Shown: one piece after another, positions 27,969-36,459 of the stretch | Layout of the letters: every line of letters begins with the position of its first letter | Position numbering within the stretch: position 1 is the first letter of the stretch | Assembly (NCBI GenBank): GCA_029259695.1 | Contig: JAJDEQ010000170.1 | Coordinates: 1-64,000 of the forward strand | Direction: 5' to 3' | Length of the DNA: 64,000 nt | Origin: Planctomycetota bacterium | GTDB taxonomy: Bacteria > Planctomycetota > B15-G4 | Position numbers and translations under genes: made by a program | Notes under the pieces: model-generated | What the model saw: only the letters and a program-made list of their open reading frames with translations | Told to the model about the DNA's origin: nothing | Databases searched by the model: none

Positions 27969-28731
27969 GGCGTCTCCCCACGAAGGCCTCGATCGACAGC
28001 TCGGGCTCGTCCGGCAGGGCAAGCGGGTGCGTGCTCGCCGCGAAGCCCGCTTCGGTCAGCAAGCGCAGCCACTCGTCGCGCGCGAACAGGCCCTCGACGT
28101 GACGGTCCTGCTCGCCACGCACCGAGCCATCGGCGTCGCGCAGCAGGAAGGCGTAGTCGACGAGGAAGGTCGTGTCGCCGGGATCGGGGTCCCAGCTCCA
28201 CTCCAGATAACGCAGACCGCGGCGACCGTCGTCGTGACCCCCGTGACTGGTGGACGGCTGGAAGCCCTCGCGCACGTGGTCGGGCACGAAGAGCGCCGCG
28301 CCTCCCGGCCGGCAGTGGGTGAATGCAGTCGTCATGGCCTGGCGCAGGTCGTCGAGCGTCGTCATGTACATGATCGCGTCGTGGACGAAGACCGTATCGA
28401 ACACGCGCTCCAGACGCAGCGTGCGCATGTCGCCCTCGATGTGCGTGCACTCGGGATTGAGCGCGCGACTCACGGCGAGCATCCCCGGCGACGGATCGAC
28501 CAACGTCAACTCGAAGTCCTGCTTCAGGTGACTCGCGGTGTTCCCGCCGCCGCTGCCCAGCTCGAGCAGCGTCCGGGGCGGCTCCACGCAGGCTCCGCGC
28601 AGGAGGTCGCCATACAGCACGGCCTCTCCGGCATAGTCCGCGGGCGCGGAGAGCAGCGGCCACCACGACGCGAGTTCGTCGTACAGGCGCGGTTCGTCTG
28701 ACGACCGGACGACCCGCTCCCAGCCCGTCAT
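27955..28731 (-). CDS. SAM-dependent methyltransferase in the ada operon
   Basis: A 258-residue class I methyltransferase. Motif I is 'RTLLELGSGGGNTASHLKQD', the acidic loop is 'LTLVDPSPGMLAVSRALNPE', and 'IEGDMRTLRLERVFDTVFVHDAIMYM' covers motifs II and III. The C-terminal sheet has 'LEWSWDPDPGDTTFLVDYAF'. Its ATG overlaps the ada stop in ATGA and its own end overlaps dinB by 14 bases, so the three genes are translated together. The substrate is unknown; the context suggests a role in alkylation stress or detoxification rather than DNA methylation. Confidence 0.9.
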   Translation of the reverse strand: MTGWERVVRSSDEPRLYDELASWWPLLSAPADYAGEAVLYGDLLRGACVEPPRTLLELGSGGGNTASHLKQDFELTLVDPSPGMLAVSRALNPECTHIEGDMRTLRLERVFDTVFVHDAIMYMTTLDDLRQAMTTAFTHCRPGGAALFVPDHVREGFQPSTSHGGHDDGRRGLRYLEWSWDPDPGDTTFLVDYAFLLRDADGSVRGEQDRHVEGLFARDEWLRLLTEAGFAASTHPLALPDEPELSIEAFVGRRHGPA

Positions 28732-29813
28732 GGCGTCTTCGAGCTGGGCCCGGAGGCGACACCCGCCTCGCGCGCCAGCAGTGCCGCCTTGCGACCGACG
28801 CCCCAGCGGTAGCCCCCCGACCGGCCGTCCTTGCGCACCACGCGGTGGCAGGGCACGAGCACCGCGATGGCGTTGTGAGCACACGCGCTGCCCACGGCCC
28901 GCACGGCACGGGGCGACCCCACCGCCTCGGCCAGCTCCGCGTAGCTGCGGGTCTCACCGGCGGGGATCTCGCGCAGCGCCTTCCAGACGCGCACCTGGAA
29001 CGGCGTGCCGCGATGGTCGAGCGGCACGCCGAGGGGCATGCTCACGTCGTCGAGGTGCTGCACGACCGCGGCGACCCACGCTTCGCGGGCCGGCGGGTCC
29101 GGCGTGAGCGGTGCGTTGGGGAACTCGCGACGGAGGTCGCCGAGCAGTTCGTCGTCGTCGTCGCCGAGGAGCACGGCACAGACGCCGTCGTCGGTGGTCG
29201 CCACGAGCACGCGGCCCAGCTCACAACTCGTGCAGTGCCAGCCGATGGCCAGTCCGTCACCGCCCCGTGCGTAGGTCGACGGCGTCATGCCCAGGTCGGT
29301 GCGCGCGTTCTGGTACAGGCCGCGGGACGAGCCGAAGCCGGCGGCATAGGTGGCCCGGGTCACGTCGTCGCCCGCCTTGACCCGGGCGCGGAAGCGGGCC
29401 GCCCGCAGTGACGCCAGGTAGCGCTTGGGTGACAAGCCGGTGCGCTCGACGCACAGGCGTTGCAGGCGCGACGGGCTCGCGCCGACCTCACGGGCGAGCT
29501 CGGCCAGGCCGACGTTCTCGTCGAAGCGCTCGTCGAGTTCGGCGAAAGCTGCGAGCACCACGTCGTCCGAAGCCCGGGCGTCGCCGCCCACACCGTCCGG
29601 GCGACAGCGGAGACAGGGTCGGAAGCCCGCCGCGCGCGCCTCCGTCCCGCCGGGGAAGAAGCGCACGTTGCGGCGCAACGGCCGGCGCGCCCCGCAGCCG
29701 GGTCGGCAGTAGACGCCCGTCGTGGCGACCGCGTACACGAAGCGCCCGTCGTGGGTTCCGTCACGCGCGACGACGGCTTCCCATGCACGCGCGTCCGTCA
29801 ACATCCTGTTCAT
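28728..29813 (-). CDS. ada: Bifunctional Ada: methyl-phosphotriester sensor, AraC activator and O6-methylguanine methyltransferase
   Basis: About 361 residues. The N-terminal zinc domain has cysteines 36, 40, 67 and 70 ('VYCRPGC ... CLRC'), of which one accepts a methyl group from DNA phosphotriesters. An AraC helix-turn-helix follows ('NVGLAELAREVGASPSRLQR', 'VTRATYAAGFGSSRGLYQNA'). The C-terminal alkyltransferase has 'GTPFQVRVWKALREIPAGET' and the active 'PCHRVVRKDGRSGGYRWG' (Cys322). Methylated Ada normally activates its own promoter, so this operon (ada, methyltransferase, dinB) should be induced by alkylating agents. The ATG at 29811-29813 was preferred; an in-frame GTG two codons earlier is possible. 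Confidence 0.94.
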   Translation of the reverse strand: MNRMLTDARAWEAVVARDGTHDGRFVYAVATTGVYCRPGCGARRPLRRNVRFFPGGTEARAAGFRPCLRCRPDGVGGDARASDDVVLAAFAELDERFDENVGLAELAREVGASPSRLQRLCVERTGLSPKRYLASLRAARFRARVKAGDDVTRATYAAGFGSSRGLYQNARTDLGMTPSTYARGGDGLAIGWHCTSCELGRVLVATTDDGVCAVLLGDDDDELLGDLRREFPNAPLTPDPPAREAWVAAVVQHLDDVSMPLGVPLDHRGTPFQVRVWKALREIPAGETRSYAELAEAVGSPRAVRAVGSACAHNAIAVLVPCHRVVRKDGRSGGYRWGVGRKAALLAREAGVASGPSSKTP

Positions 29814-29966
29814 CTTCACAACCTATCACGCCTTGATCGCACTCACCGGCACCGCATCCCGGTCGCCGACCCGACGCCGGACGACCCGCGCGATGCCACG
29901 AGGGTCCAACATGCCGCCGGTCGCGGGAGGACCTCCATCCGCTTCTTGCCGCCGAACTCCGCCCGG

Positions 29967-30032
29967 TGCTGCCTGCCCGCTGCCTGCCCGCTGCCTGCCT
30001 GCTGCCTGCCCGCTGTGTGCCCAGAGCCTGCC
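29967..30032. repeat. 11-bp tandem repeat CGCTGCCTGCC
   Basis: Six units of 11 bases lie in the 297-bp gap between ada and the C25 protease gene. Four are close to perfect (29967-30010, CGCTGCCTGCC) and two diverged (CGCTGTGTGCC, CAGAGCCTGCC). Eleven is not a multiple of three and no gene is supported here. The divergent promoters of both neighbours must flank or overlap the array. Confidence 0.9.
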
Positions 30033-30110
30033 CGGCAGAAATGCCCTGTAACGGTGCGCTCCGTTCCCGGATGAGGTCTCCCGAGGGACACACCCCTCAC
30101 GGAGATCACC

Positions 30111-32576
30111 ATGCACACCGCTTCCCACCCGTTCCCCGCGCTGACGTCGATCCTGGTGGCCGCGCTCGCCGCGCTCACCCCGCTCCACGCCGCCGACCCC
30201 GTGTGGGTGCCGATCACGCCCGGCGCAGCCGAGGCCACCGAGGCCGAGGTCGTGGCCCTGCCCGCCGGCTCGGATGAGCAACGCACCCAGGTCCAGGTCA
30301 CGATCCACGGCTTCTGGCAGGAGGACGTGCTCGGAGACGACGGCAACACGTATCAACGCATCACGGTCCCCGGCCTGCCCTCGATGGGCATCCCCGGCGC
30401 TCCCGAACTCCCCGTCGCGCGCTTCGTGCTCGCGGTGCCCACCGACGCGTTCGAGGCGCGACTGATCGGCTTCGACGAACTCGCGGTGCACAGCTACCCC
30501 GGCGTGATCGTCGCGCCCCAGCCGCAACGCGGTTCGGACGAGGAGTACGACCCGACGGAGGATCCGGGGCCCGGGGACACCCAGGGCTTCGACGACGTCT
30601 GGACCAAGGACGCGGCCCTCTACGCGCTGCAGTCCGCCTGGCCCGCGACGGCGGATGACGGTCCGTTCGCCGTGAGCCCGGTGTTCGGAGCGTTCGACGG
30701 CGCCGCGTGCCAGAGCCACCCCATGAGCTGGAACCCCGACACCAAGGACCTGCGCGTCGTCTCGCAGATGCTGTTCACGTACAGCCACTCGGGCCTCGTC
30801 GCCGTGACGCCGGACATCACCAAGAAGAAGATGAAGATCGGCTCCAAGGTGTTCGTGAACTGGCCCTACGTGAGCGGCGGCTTCCTGCCCAACCTGTTCA
30901 GCTACCACTCGCGCTACCTGATCGTGACCAGTTCGGCCTACGCCGGCGCACTGGACCCGTTCGTGTTGCACAAGAGGATCCTCGGGTACGACACCGAGGT
31001 CGTCACCCCGACCCTGACGTCGGCCTCGATCCAGAACGCGATCGACACCTGGTACGCCGCCGGCTCACCGGAAGAGGACCACTACTGCCTGCTCGTCGGC
31101 GACACGAACGTGATCCCGCTCGTCTCGGTGTCCGGTGCCGGCGCCAGCGACGACCCCTACGGCTCGGTGAACGGCGACTTCTTCAAGGAGGTCTTCGTCG
31201 GCCGCCTGTCGGTGGACAACGTGGCCGACCTGATGGTGCAGACCCAGAAGATCATCGACTACGAGATCAACCCGGTCTCGGGCGGGTCGTACGACGAGGT
31301 GGTCATGGTCGCCCACGACCAGGACGCGCCCTTCAAGTACACCCAGGCGCACGTCAGCGTCATCGGCGGCAGCTATGCCACGCCGCCCACCTTCCTGCTC
31401 CACCTGGGCTTCACCGGCGCCACCGATGCCGGCGTGCGGGCCGCGATCAACGCCGACGTGGGCCTCGTGTGCTACCGCGGCCACGGCTCCACCAACGCCT
31501 GGACCGACTGGAACCCGTCGGCCGAGGACTTCCACAAGAACGACATCCTGGCCCTGAACAACGCGAACGGCATCCAGCCCGTGGTCTGGTCGATCGCCTG
31601 CACCAACAGCAACATCGCCTTCGACAGCCCCGGCCTCGATGACTGCTTCGGAGAGACCTGGCTGGAGGCCACCAACGGCGGCGGCGTGGCGCACTACGGC
31701 GCGACGGCCTCGACCCACACGTCGTTCAATCACGTGCTCGATCGCAGGCTGTTCCGCACGGTCTACGACGACGGCGTGACGGCGCACGGCCAGGCCACCG
31801 ACGTCAGCGAGTTCATCATGTGGATCGCCGGCTGGAGCGGGAAGAACAACTGGCTCTATCACCTGCTGGGCGACCCGTCGATGAACATCCGCCGGGAACG
31901 CGCCGAGGAGTACACCGTCACGTACAACTTCCCCGCCGCCGCCAACGAGGAGCCGGGCGACACGGTCGACGTGGCGATCAACGTGTTCGACAGCAGCGGC
32001 CAACCCGCCGAGGGCGTGCAGGTCTCCCTGTACAAGGCGTCGATGATCTCGAGCAACGGGGACGAGGTCTTCACCAACGTCTACGCCGACTCGTCCGGCG
32101 TGGCGAACTTCGTGATCGCGCCCGACACCCCCGGCAGCCTGTACTGGTCGGTGCAGTCGGAGTTCGGTGACGCCGTCGTGGGCCAGGTCGCGGTGACCAT
32201 GAGCGAGGCGTGGTCCGATCTCGGTGGCGGCGTGAGCGGCGCGCACGGCAGGCCGACGCTGGCCGGCATCGGCTCGTTGCAGGGCGGCAAGCCCATGTCA
32301 CTCGTCCTGCGCGACGCCGCACCGAACGCGGCCGCCACGCTCGTCGTGGGCTTCAACGCAGTCAACGCGCCGTTCAAGGCGGGTGTCCTCGTGCCGGACA
32401 CCGACCTGCTGATCCCGGGCCTGCTCACCAACGTGGACGGCGAGATCGTGATCCCCGCCGAGTGGCCCCATGGCGCACCGGCCGGCTTCAGCTTCTTCAC
32501 CCAGTTCTGGATCGTGGACGGAGCCGCACCCGTCGGACTGGCCGGCAGCAACGGGCTGCAGGGCACGACCCCCTGA
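30111..32576 (+). CDS. Gingipain-like C25 cysteine protease
   Basis: An 821-residue secreted protein with a signal peptide ('LTSILVAALAALTPLHA'). It has an N-terminal propeptide-like region to about residue 265, then a C25-type caspase-fold domain ('RYLIVTSSAYAGALDPFVLH', 'HYCLLVGDTNVIPLVSVSGA', 'EVFVGRLSVDNVADLMVQTQ'). The catalytic dyad is His458 in 'LVCYRGHGSTNAW' and Cys497 in 'VVWSIACTNSNIAF'. 'YHLLGDPSMNI' closes the domain. An Ig-like domain follows, and residues about 700-821 are a module shared with the FG-GAP protein at 7722-9353. It is probably a surface or exported endopeptidase; the specificity pocket cannot be read from sequence. Confidence 0.88.
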   Translation: MHTASHPFPALTSILVAALAALTPLHAADPVWVPITPGAAEATEAEVVALPAGSDEQRTQVQVTIHGFWQEDVLGDDGNTYQRITVPGLPSMGIPGAPELPVARFVLAVPTDAFEARLIGFDELAVHSYPGVIVAPQPQRGSDEEYDPTEDPGPGDTQGFDDVWTKDAALYALQSAWPATADDGPFAVSPVFGAFDGAACQSHPMSWNPDTKDLRVVSQMLFTYSHSGLVAVTPDITKKKMKIGSKVFVNWPYVSGGFLPNLFSYHSRYLIVTSSAYAGALDPFVLHKRILGYDTEVVTPTLTSASIQNAIDTWYAAGSPEEDHYCLLVGDTNVIPLVSVSGAGASDDPYGSVNGDFFKEVFVGRLSVDNVADLMVQTQKIIDYEINPVSGGSYDEVVMVAHDQDAPFKYTQAHVSVIGGSYATPPTFLLHLGFTGATDAGVRAAINADVGLVCYRGHGSTNAWTDWNPSAEDFHKNDILALNNANGIQPVVWSIACTNSNIAFDSPGLDDCFGETWLEATNGGGVAHYGATASTHTSFNHVLDRRLFRTVYDDGVTAHGQATDVSEFIMWIAGWSGKNNWLYHLLGDPSMNIRRERAEEYTVTYNFPAAANEEPGDTVDVAINVFDSSGQPAEGVQVSLYKASMISSNGDEVFTNVYADSSGVANFVIAPDTPGSLYWSVQSEFGDAVVGQVAVTMSEAWSDLGGGVSGAHGRPTLAGIGSLQGGKPMSLVLRDAAPNAAATLVVGFNAVNAPFKAGVLVPDTDLLIPGLLTNVDGEIVIPAEWPHGAPAGFSFFTQFWIVDGAAPVGLAGSNGLQGTTP

Positions 32577-32636
32577 CCCGACGGGGTGAGCGCTCGATCC
32601 GCCACCGCCGCGCGACGCCGGTGCTCGGGGTGCCGT

Positions 32637-33266
32637 TCAGGCCCCGGCGCCCGCGTCGCCGTCGAGCGCCGTTGCCAACCGCGCCAGGGCGCGGTGCAAC
32701 GCCACGCGCACAGCGCCCTCGCTCTTGCCCGTCAGCTCGGCGATCTCGCGATGACTCGCCCCCAACAACCGCGACTGCACCACGATCTCGCGCTGTTCGT
32801 CGTTGAGCACGTCGAACGCCGCCTCGATGCGGGCCGCCTCTTCCCGCGCGATGGCCGCCGCGCTCGGCGTGCCCAACGACACGGCGTAGGCCGCAAGGTC
32901 CGGCAGTGTGGACGCTCCTGCGGACACGGCCGGCGGCGCAACCTCACGGGCCACGTCGCGTTTCCGGGCGCGATGGAACTCGTGCTTGTTGAGGATGCGC
33001 CGCAGCGCGGTCGCATACAGCCAGCGCCGAAAGCCGGCCTCACCGCCCCAGCGGAAGCGCTCGAGGTTCTCGAGCACTTCCCGGCACGTCGACTGCACCA
33101 GGTCGGAGACCGACTCGCGCGCGCGCACCGACGGGCCCGCGCGCAGGCGCACGTAGGCGCGCAATCCCGGCAAGTACCGTTCGAGCAACTCGTCCACGGC
33201 CGGCATGCTGCCGGTCGAAGCGTCGCGCACCAATGCCTCTGTCTCGTCTGCCTCCGTCTCGTCCAT
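32637..33266 (-). CDS. ECF sigma factor, divergent from a kinase gene
   Basis: A 209-residue sigma-70 factor read from the ATG at 33264-33266. Sigma-2 has 'AVDELLERYLPGLRAYVRLR', 'VSDLVQSTCREVLENLERFR' and 'FRRWLYATALRRILNKHEFH'. Sigma-4 has 'LNDEQREIVVQSRLLGASHREIAELTGKSEGAVRVALHRALARLA'. It is not of the TIGR02999 type found in the other two pairs, so it is a separate ECF lineage. The kinase gene starts 95 bp away on the opposite strand, and both promoters must share this gap. Regulation by the kinase is likely but inferred. Confidence 0.9.
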   Translation of the reverse strand: MDETEADETEALVRDASTGSMPAVDELLERYLPGLRAYVRLRAGPSVRARESVSDLVQSTCREVLENLERFRWGGEAGFRRWLYATALRRILNKHEFHRARKRDVAREVAPPAVSAGASTLPDLAAYAVSLGTPSAAAIAREEAARIEAAFDVLNDEQREIVVQSRLLGASHREIAELTGKSEGAVRVALHRALARLATALDGDAGAGA

Positions 33267-33361
33267 GCGGTCCGCGATTCTACCGCGCACCCGACGCCCT
33301 CGTTCGCCTGCACCGCGACGGGCACTTGCCCGATCGGTCCGGCGGGAGTGACGATGGCCGC

Positions 33362-36300
33362 ATGAGCCGGGAGAACCGCCCACCCGCCGGTCCGCACGCC
33401 CGCCCCTCCGAAGCCCCCGAGGGCCCCGGCGGACGCCCGGCCCAGGATCCGGTCGAGCGGTTGCTGGAGCAACTCCTCGCACGGGCCGAACACGACCTCG
33501 AAGGCGCGTTGGACCGCGCGTGCAGCGAGCACCCCGAACACGCGGCGACGTTGCGGCGGCGCGTCGGCCTGCTGGGTGAGCTGGGCGTGCTCACGCCACC
33601 CGCCCCCGGCTCGGGCACAGGGACCGACGGGACGCCCACGATGCCCGATCGGCTGGGTCCGTTCCGCTTGCTGCGGCCCCTCGGTACGGGCGGCATGGGC
33701 GTGGTCTACCTCGCCGAACAGGAGGACCTCCACCGGCAGGTCGCGCTGAAGGTCGTGCGCCCGGAGCAGCTCTACTTCCCCGGCGCCCGCGAGCGCTTCC
33801 GTCGCGAGGTCGAGACGGTGGCGCGACTGCAGCACCCGGGCATCGTGCCCGTGTACACCGTCGGCGACGAGGGCGGCGTGCCGTACTTCGCCATGGAACT
33901 CGTGGAGGGCTGCTCCCTCGCCGAGGCCCTCGACGCCGTCCGGGCCACCGACGCCCGGCCCGACACGCTCACCGGACGGGACCTGGCCTGGGCCGTCGCG
34001 CAACGCGCCGGTGGCCCGCCCGATACGGAAGGCTGGCTCTTCTCGGGGACCTGGGAGCAGACCTGCGTGCGGATCGTGCGCCAGCTCGCTGACGCCCTCG
34101 AGCACGCGCACCAGCGCGGCGTGGTGCACCGCGACCTCAAACCCAGCAACGTCATGCTCACCCACGGCGTGGCCGGAGGGCAGGTCAAGCTGCTCGACTT
34201 CGGCCTGGCCAGTGCCACGGGCGACGCCAGCATGACGCGCTCGGGTTCCCGGGTCGGCTCGCTGCCGTACATGGCGCCCGAGCAGACCCGCGGCCAGGCC
34301 GACGCCGTCGGCCCTCGAACGGACGTCTACGCCCTGGGCGTGACCCTGTACGAGTTGATCACGCTGTCCAAGCCCTTCGCCGAGACAGGCGAGGCCGAGC
34401 TCCTCGCGGCCATCCAACGCGGCAGCGCCCGGCCCATGCGCACCCACAATCCGGCCGTGTCGTGGGAAGCCGAGACCGTGTGCCTGACCGCGATGGAGAT
34501 CGATCCGGCGCGGCGCTACGCGACCGCGGTCGACCTGGCCCGCGACCTGGGCAACGTGCTCGAACACCGTCCGATCGAGGCACGTCGCGCGAGCCCGACG
34601 CGCCGACTGAGCCGTTGGGTCCAACGCAACCCGATGGCCGCGCTGGCGAGTGCGCTCGCCTTCCTGCTCGTGGTCGCCGCCCCGCTGTTCTTCGTCTGGC
34701 GCGAGCGGCTGGCGTCGGAGGCAATCCGCGGCGAACTGCGCCGGGCCGACGCACACTTCGCCCGCTCGCTCGACGCCATCGACCGCATGTTGCGCCGACT
34801 CGGCGAAGAGGAGCTGCGCTTCGTGCCTCAGATGGAGCTCGTGCGCACCGCGGTCCTGCGCGACGCGATCGAGCTGACCGAGTCACTCCTGGCCGACGAA
34901 CCGAACGACCCGCTCGCCCTGGCCCGCGCCGCCCAGAGCCAGAAGCGGCTGGGGCAACTGCTGGTCCAGCTCGGGCGTTATGACGACGCCCTGGTCGCAC
35001 TGGAACGCTGCCTGGCGCTCCAGGATCGGCTGCTCGCCGAAGGACCCGACGACCCCGGCCTGCGCGCGGGCCGCGCCAGCGCCCTGGGCGTGCTGGCCGA
35101 GGCGCTGACCGCCGCCGGCCGTCCGGACGAAGCGGAGTCGCTGTACACCGAGGCCGACGAGGAGTTCGCCGCCGTCCTCGCTGGGGCGGACGGTGCCGAT
35201 TCGGCCACGCAGGCTGCCGCCGAGTTCATCGCAGCGCGCCGCCCGGGTGGACACGCGAGCGACCCACTGACCTGGCGCCGCCGTCGAGCGGAGAACCTCA
35301 CCGCGCTGGCCACGCTGCGCGGCAAGCGCTACTCACGCGAAGACGCCGACGCCTTCGACGTGACGACAAGCGTCTTCGAACAAGCCCTCGCCATCACCGA
35401 GGAGCTGGTCGAACGAGCACCGGACGACGACCGCGCCCAGGCTCAGCTGGGCCAGTCGTGCAGCGGGCTCGCGCGACACCTGCTGCGCCGACCGAGCACG
35501 GCGCCGGGTCCGGAACCCCGCGCGCATGCGCTCATCGACCGGGCCGGCGCGGCGTTCGACCGGGCCATGGAGCTCGCGCCCGACGAACCGAGCCACCGCT
35601 TCGAGCACCTGCTCGTGGGCATCAACCGCGCCAACGCCTTCACGCGCGAGGGGGACTACCAGGCCGCCGCCCGGGAGAGCCTGGCGACCTTCACGCCGTT
35701 CGAGGAACTGGTACGCGACTTCCCACACACACCGAGCTACGCGATCGAACTCGCCACCGCCTACAACCAGCTCGGCAACCTGTTCGACTGGGCCGGCGGC
35801 GACGCCGAAGCGGCGACGTGGTACGCCAAGTCGGTCGAGCTGATGCACACGCTCGTGGCACGCTACCCGCACCTGCCCGAGCTGCAGAGCCGGCTGGGCA
35901 TCGGCGAGATGAACCTCGGTGCGAAGCGGGGCCGGCTGGGCGAGCACGAGCAGGCGTGCACCCACTTCGAGCAGGCCATCGTGCACCAGACGCGGGCGAC
36001 CGAGCTGGCCCCGGAGCGGGGCGACTACGCGGCCAGCCTGCGCTGGCACTACCAGGCCCATGCCGACGGTCTGCTCGATCTGGGCGACGGGGCGGCGGCG
36101 GCGGAAGCCAGCGAGGGCATGATCGTCGCCATGCCCGACGACTGGGAGAGCTACACCCGCGTGGGCTCACAGATGGCCCGTTGCGTGGCCTCGCTGCGGG
36201 CGGCCGGCGCCAACCCGGCACAGGTGGGCGCCCTGGTGGAACGCGCGGTCGCGCACTTGCGCGAGGCGCTGGCACGAGGCTTCCCGCACCCCGAGGAACT

Positions 36301-36379
36301 GTGGACGATTCCCGTGCTCGACCCGTTGCGCGGCAGCCCGTCGTTCGACGCCTTGTTGTCCGAGCTGGGGGCGCCCTAG
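33362..36379 (+). CDS. Large transmembrane Ser/Thr protein kinase with TPR domain
   Basis: A 1005-residue protein. Residues 1-95 include a helical segment ('DPVERLLEQLLARAEHDLEG') seen before planctomycete kinases. The kinase domain (about 99-395) has GTGGMG (108-113), the ATP lysine at 130, HRDLKPSN (256-263), DFG (279-281) and 'LPYMAPEQTRGQ'. A membrane helix lies near 426-446 ('AALASALAFLLVVAAPLFFV'). About 560 residues of TPR-like helices follow ('AQSQKRLGQLLVQLGRYDDA', 'ATAYNQLGNLFDWAGGDAEA'). It ends with 'LREALARGFPHPEELWTIPV', a known end of such proteins. Its TAG stop is supplied by the CTAG of repeat copy C. It is divergent from the ECF gene at 32637-33266. Confidence 0.92.
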   Translation: MSRENRPPAGPHARPSEAPEGPGGRPAQDPVERLLEQLLARAEHDLEGALDRACSEHPEHAATLRRRVGLLGELGVLTPPAPGSGTGTDGTPTMPDRLGPFRLLRPLGTGGMGVVYLAEQEDLHRQVALKVVRPEQLYFPGARERFRREVETVARLQHPGIVPVYTVGDEGGVPYFAMELVEGCSLAEALDAVRATDARPDTLTGRDLAWAVAQRAGGPPDTEGWLFSGTWEQTCVRIVRQLADALEHAHQRGVVHRDLKPSNVMLTHGVAGGQVKLLDFGLASATGDASMTRSGSRVGSLPYMAPEQTRGQADAVGPRTDVYALGVTLYELITLSKPFAETGEAELLAAIQRGSARPMRTHNPAVSWEAETVCLTAMEIDPARRYATAVDLARDLGNVLEHRPIEARRASPTRRLSRWVQRNPMAALASALAFLLVVAAPLFFVWRERLASEAIRGELRRADAHFARSLDAIDRMLRRLGEEELRFVPQMELVRTAVLRDAIELTESLLADEPNDPLALARAAQSQKRLGQLLVQLGRYDDALVALERCLALQDRLLAEGPDDPGLRAGRASALGVLAEALTAAGRPDEAESLYTEADEEFAAVLAGADGADSATQAAAEFIAARRPGGHASDPLTWRRRRAENLTALATLRGKRYSREDADAFDVTTSVFEQALAITEELVERAPDDDRAQAQLGQSCSGLARHLLRRPSTAPGPEPRAHALIDRAGAAFDRAMELAPDEPSHRFEHLLVGINRANAFTREGDYQAAARESLATFTPFEELVRDFPHTPSYAIELATAYNQLGNLFDWAGGDAEAATWYAKSVELMHTLVARYPHLPELQSRLGIGEMNLGAKRGRLGEHEQACTHFEQAIVHQTRATELAPERGDYAASLRWHYQAHADGLLDLGDGAAAAEASEGMIVAMPDDWESYTRVGSQMARCVASLRAAGANPAQVGALVERAVAHLREALARGFPHPEELWTIPVLDPLRGSPSFDALLSELGAP

Positions 36380-36440
36380 CCTGGACTTCTCACCAGCTTC
36401 GTCGCGAGGTTGCGCCTGAGTCTTCAGGGCTGCATCGAAC
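36376..36440. repeat. Copy C of the dispersed gene-end repeat
   Basis: It begins with CTAG, whose TAG is the kinase stop codon, and continues CCTGGACTTCTCACCAGCTT, identical to the left arm of copy B over the first 23 bases. The core (GTTGCGCCTG, CTTCAGGGCTGC, TCGAAC) follows with small changes. No right arm is present; the downstream gene's 3' end is reached 20 bases later. Confidence 0.85.
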
Positions 36441-36459
36441 GGCCGCGCGACGGCGCCCG

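Noticed and set aside
32577-32636. A terminator formed by ACCCC and GGGGT after the C25 protease
   Set aside because: The stem is only 5 bp with a 10-base loop and no T-run, so it is not distinguishable from chance in this composition.
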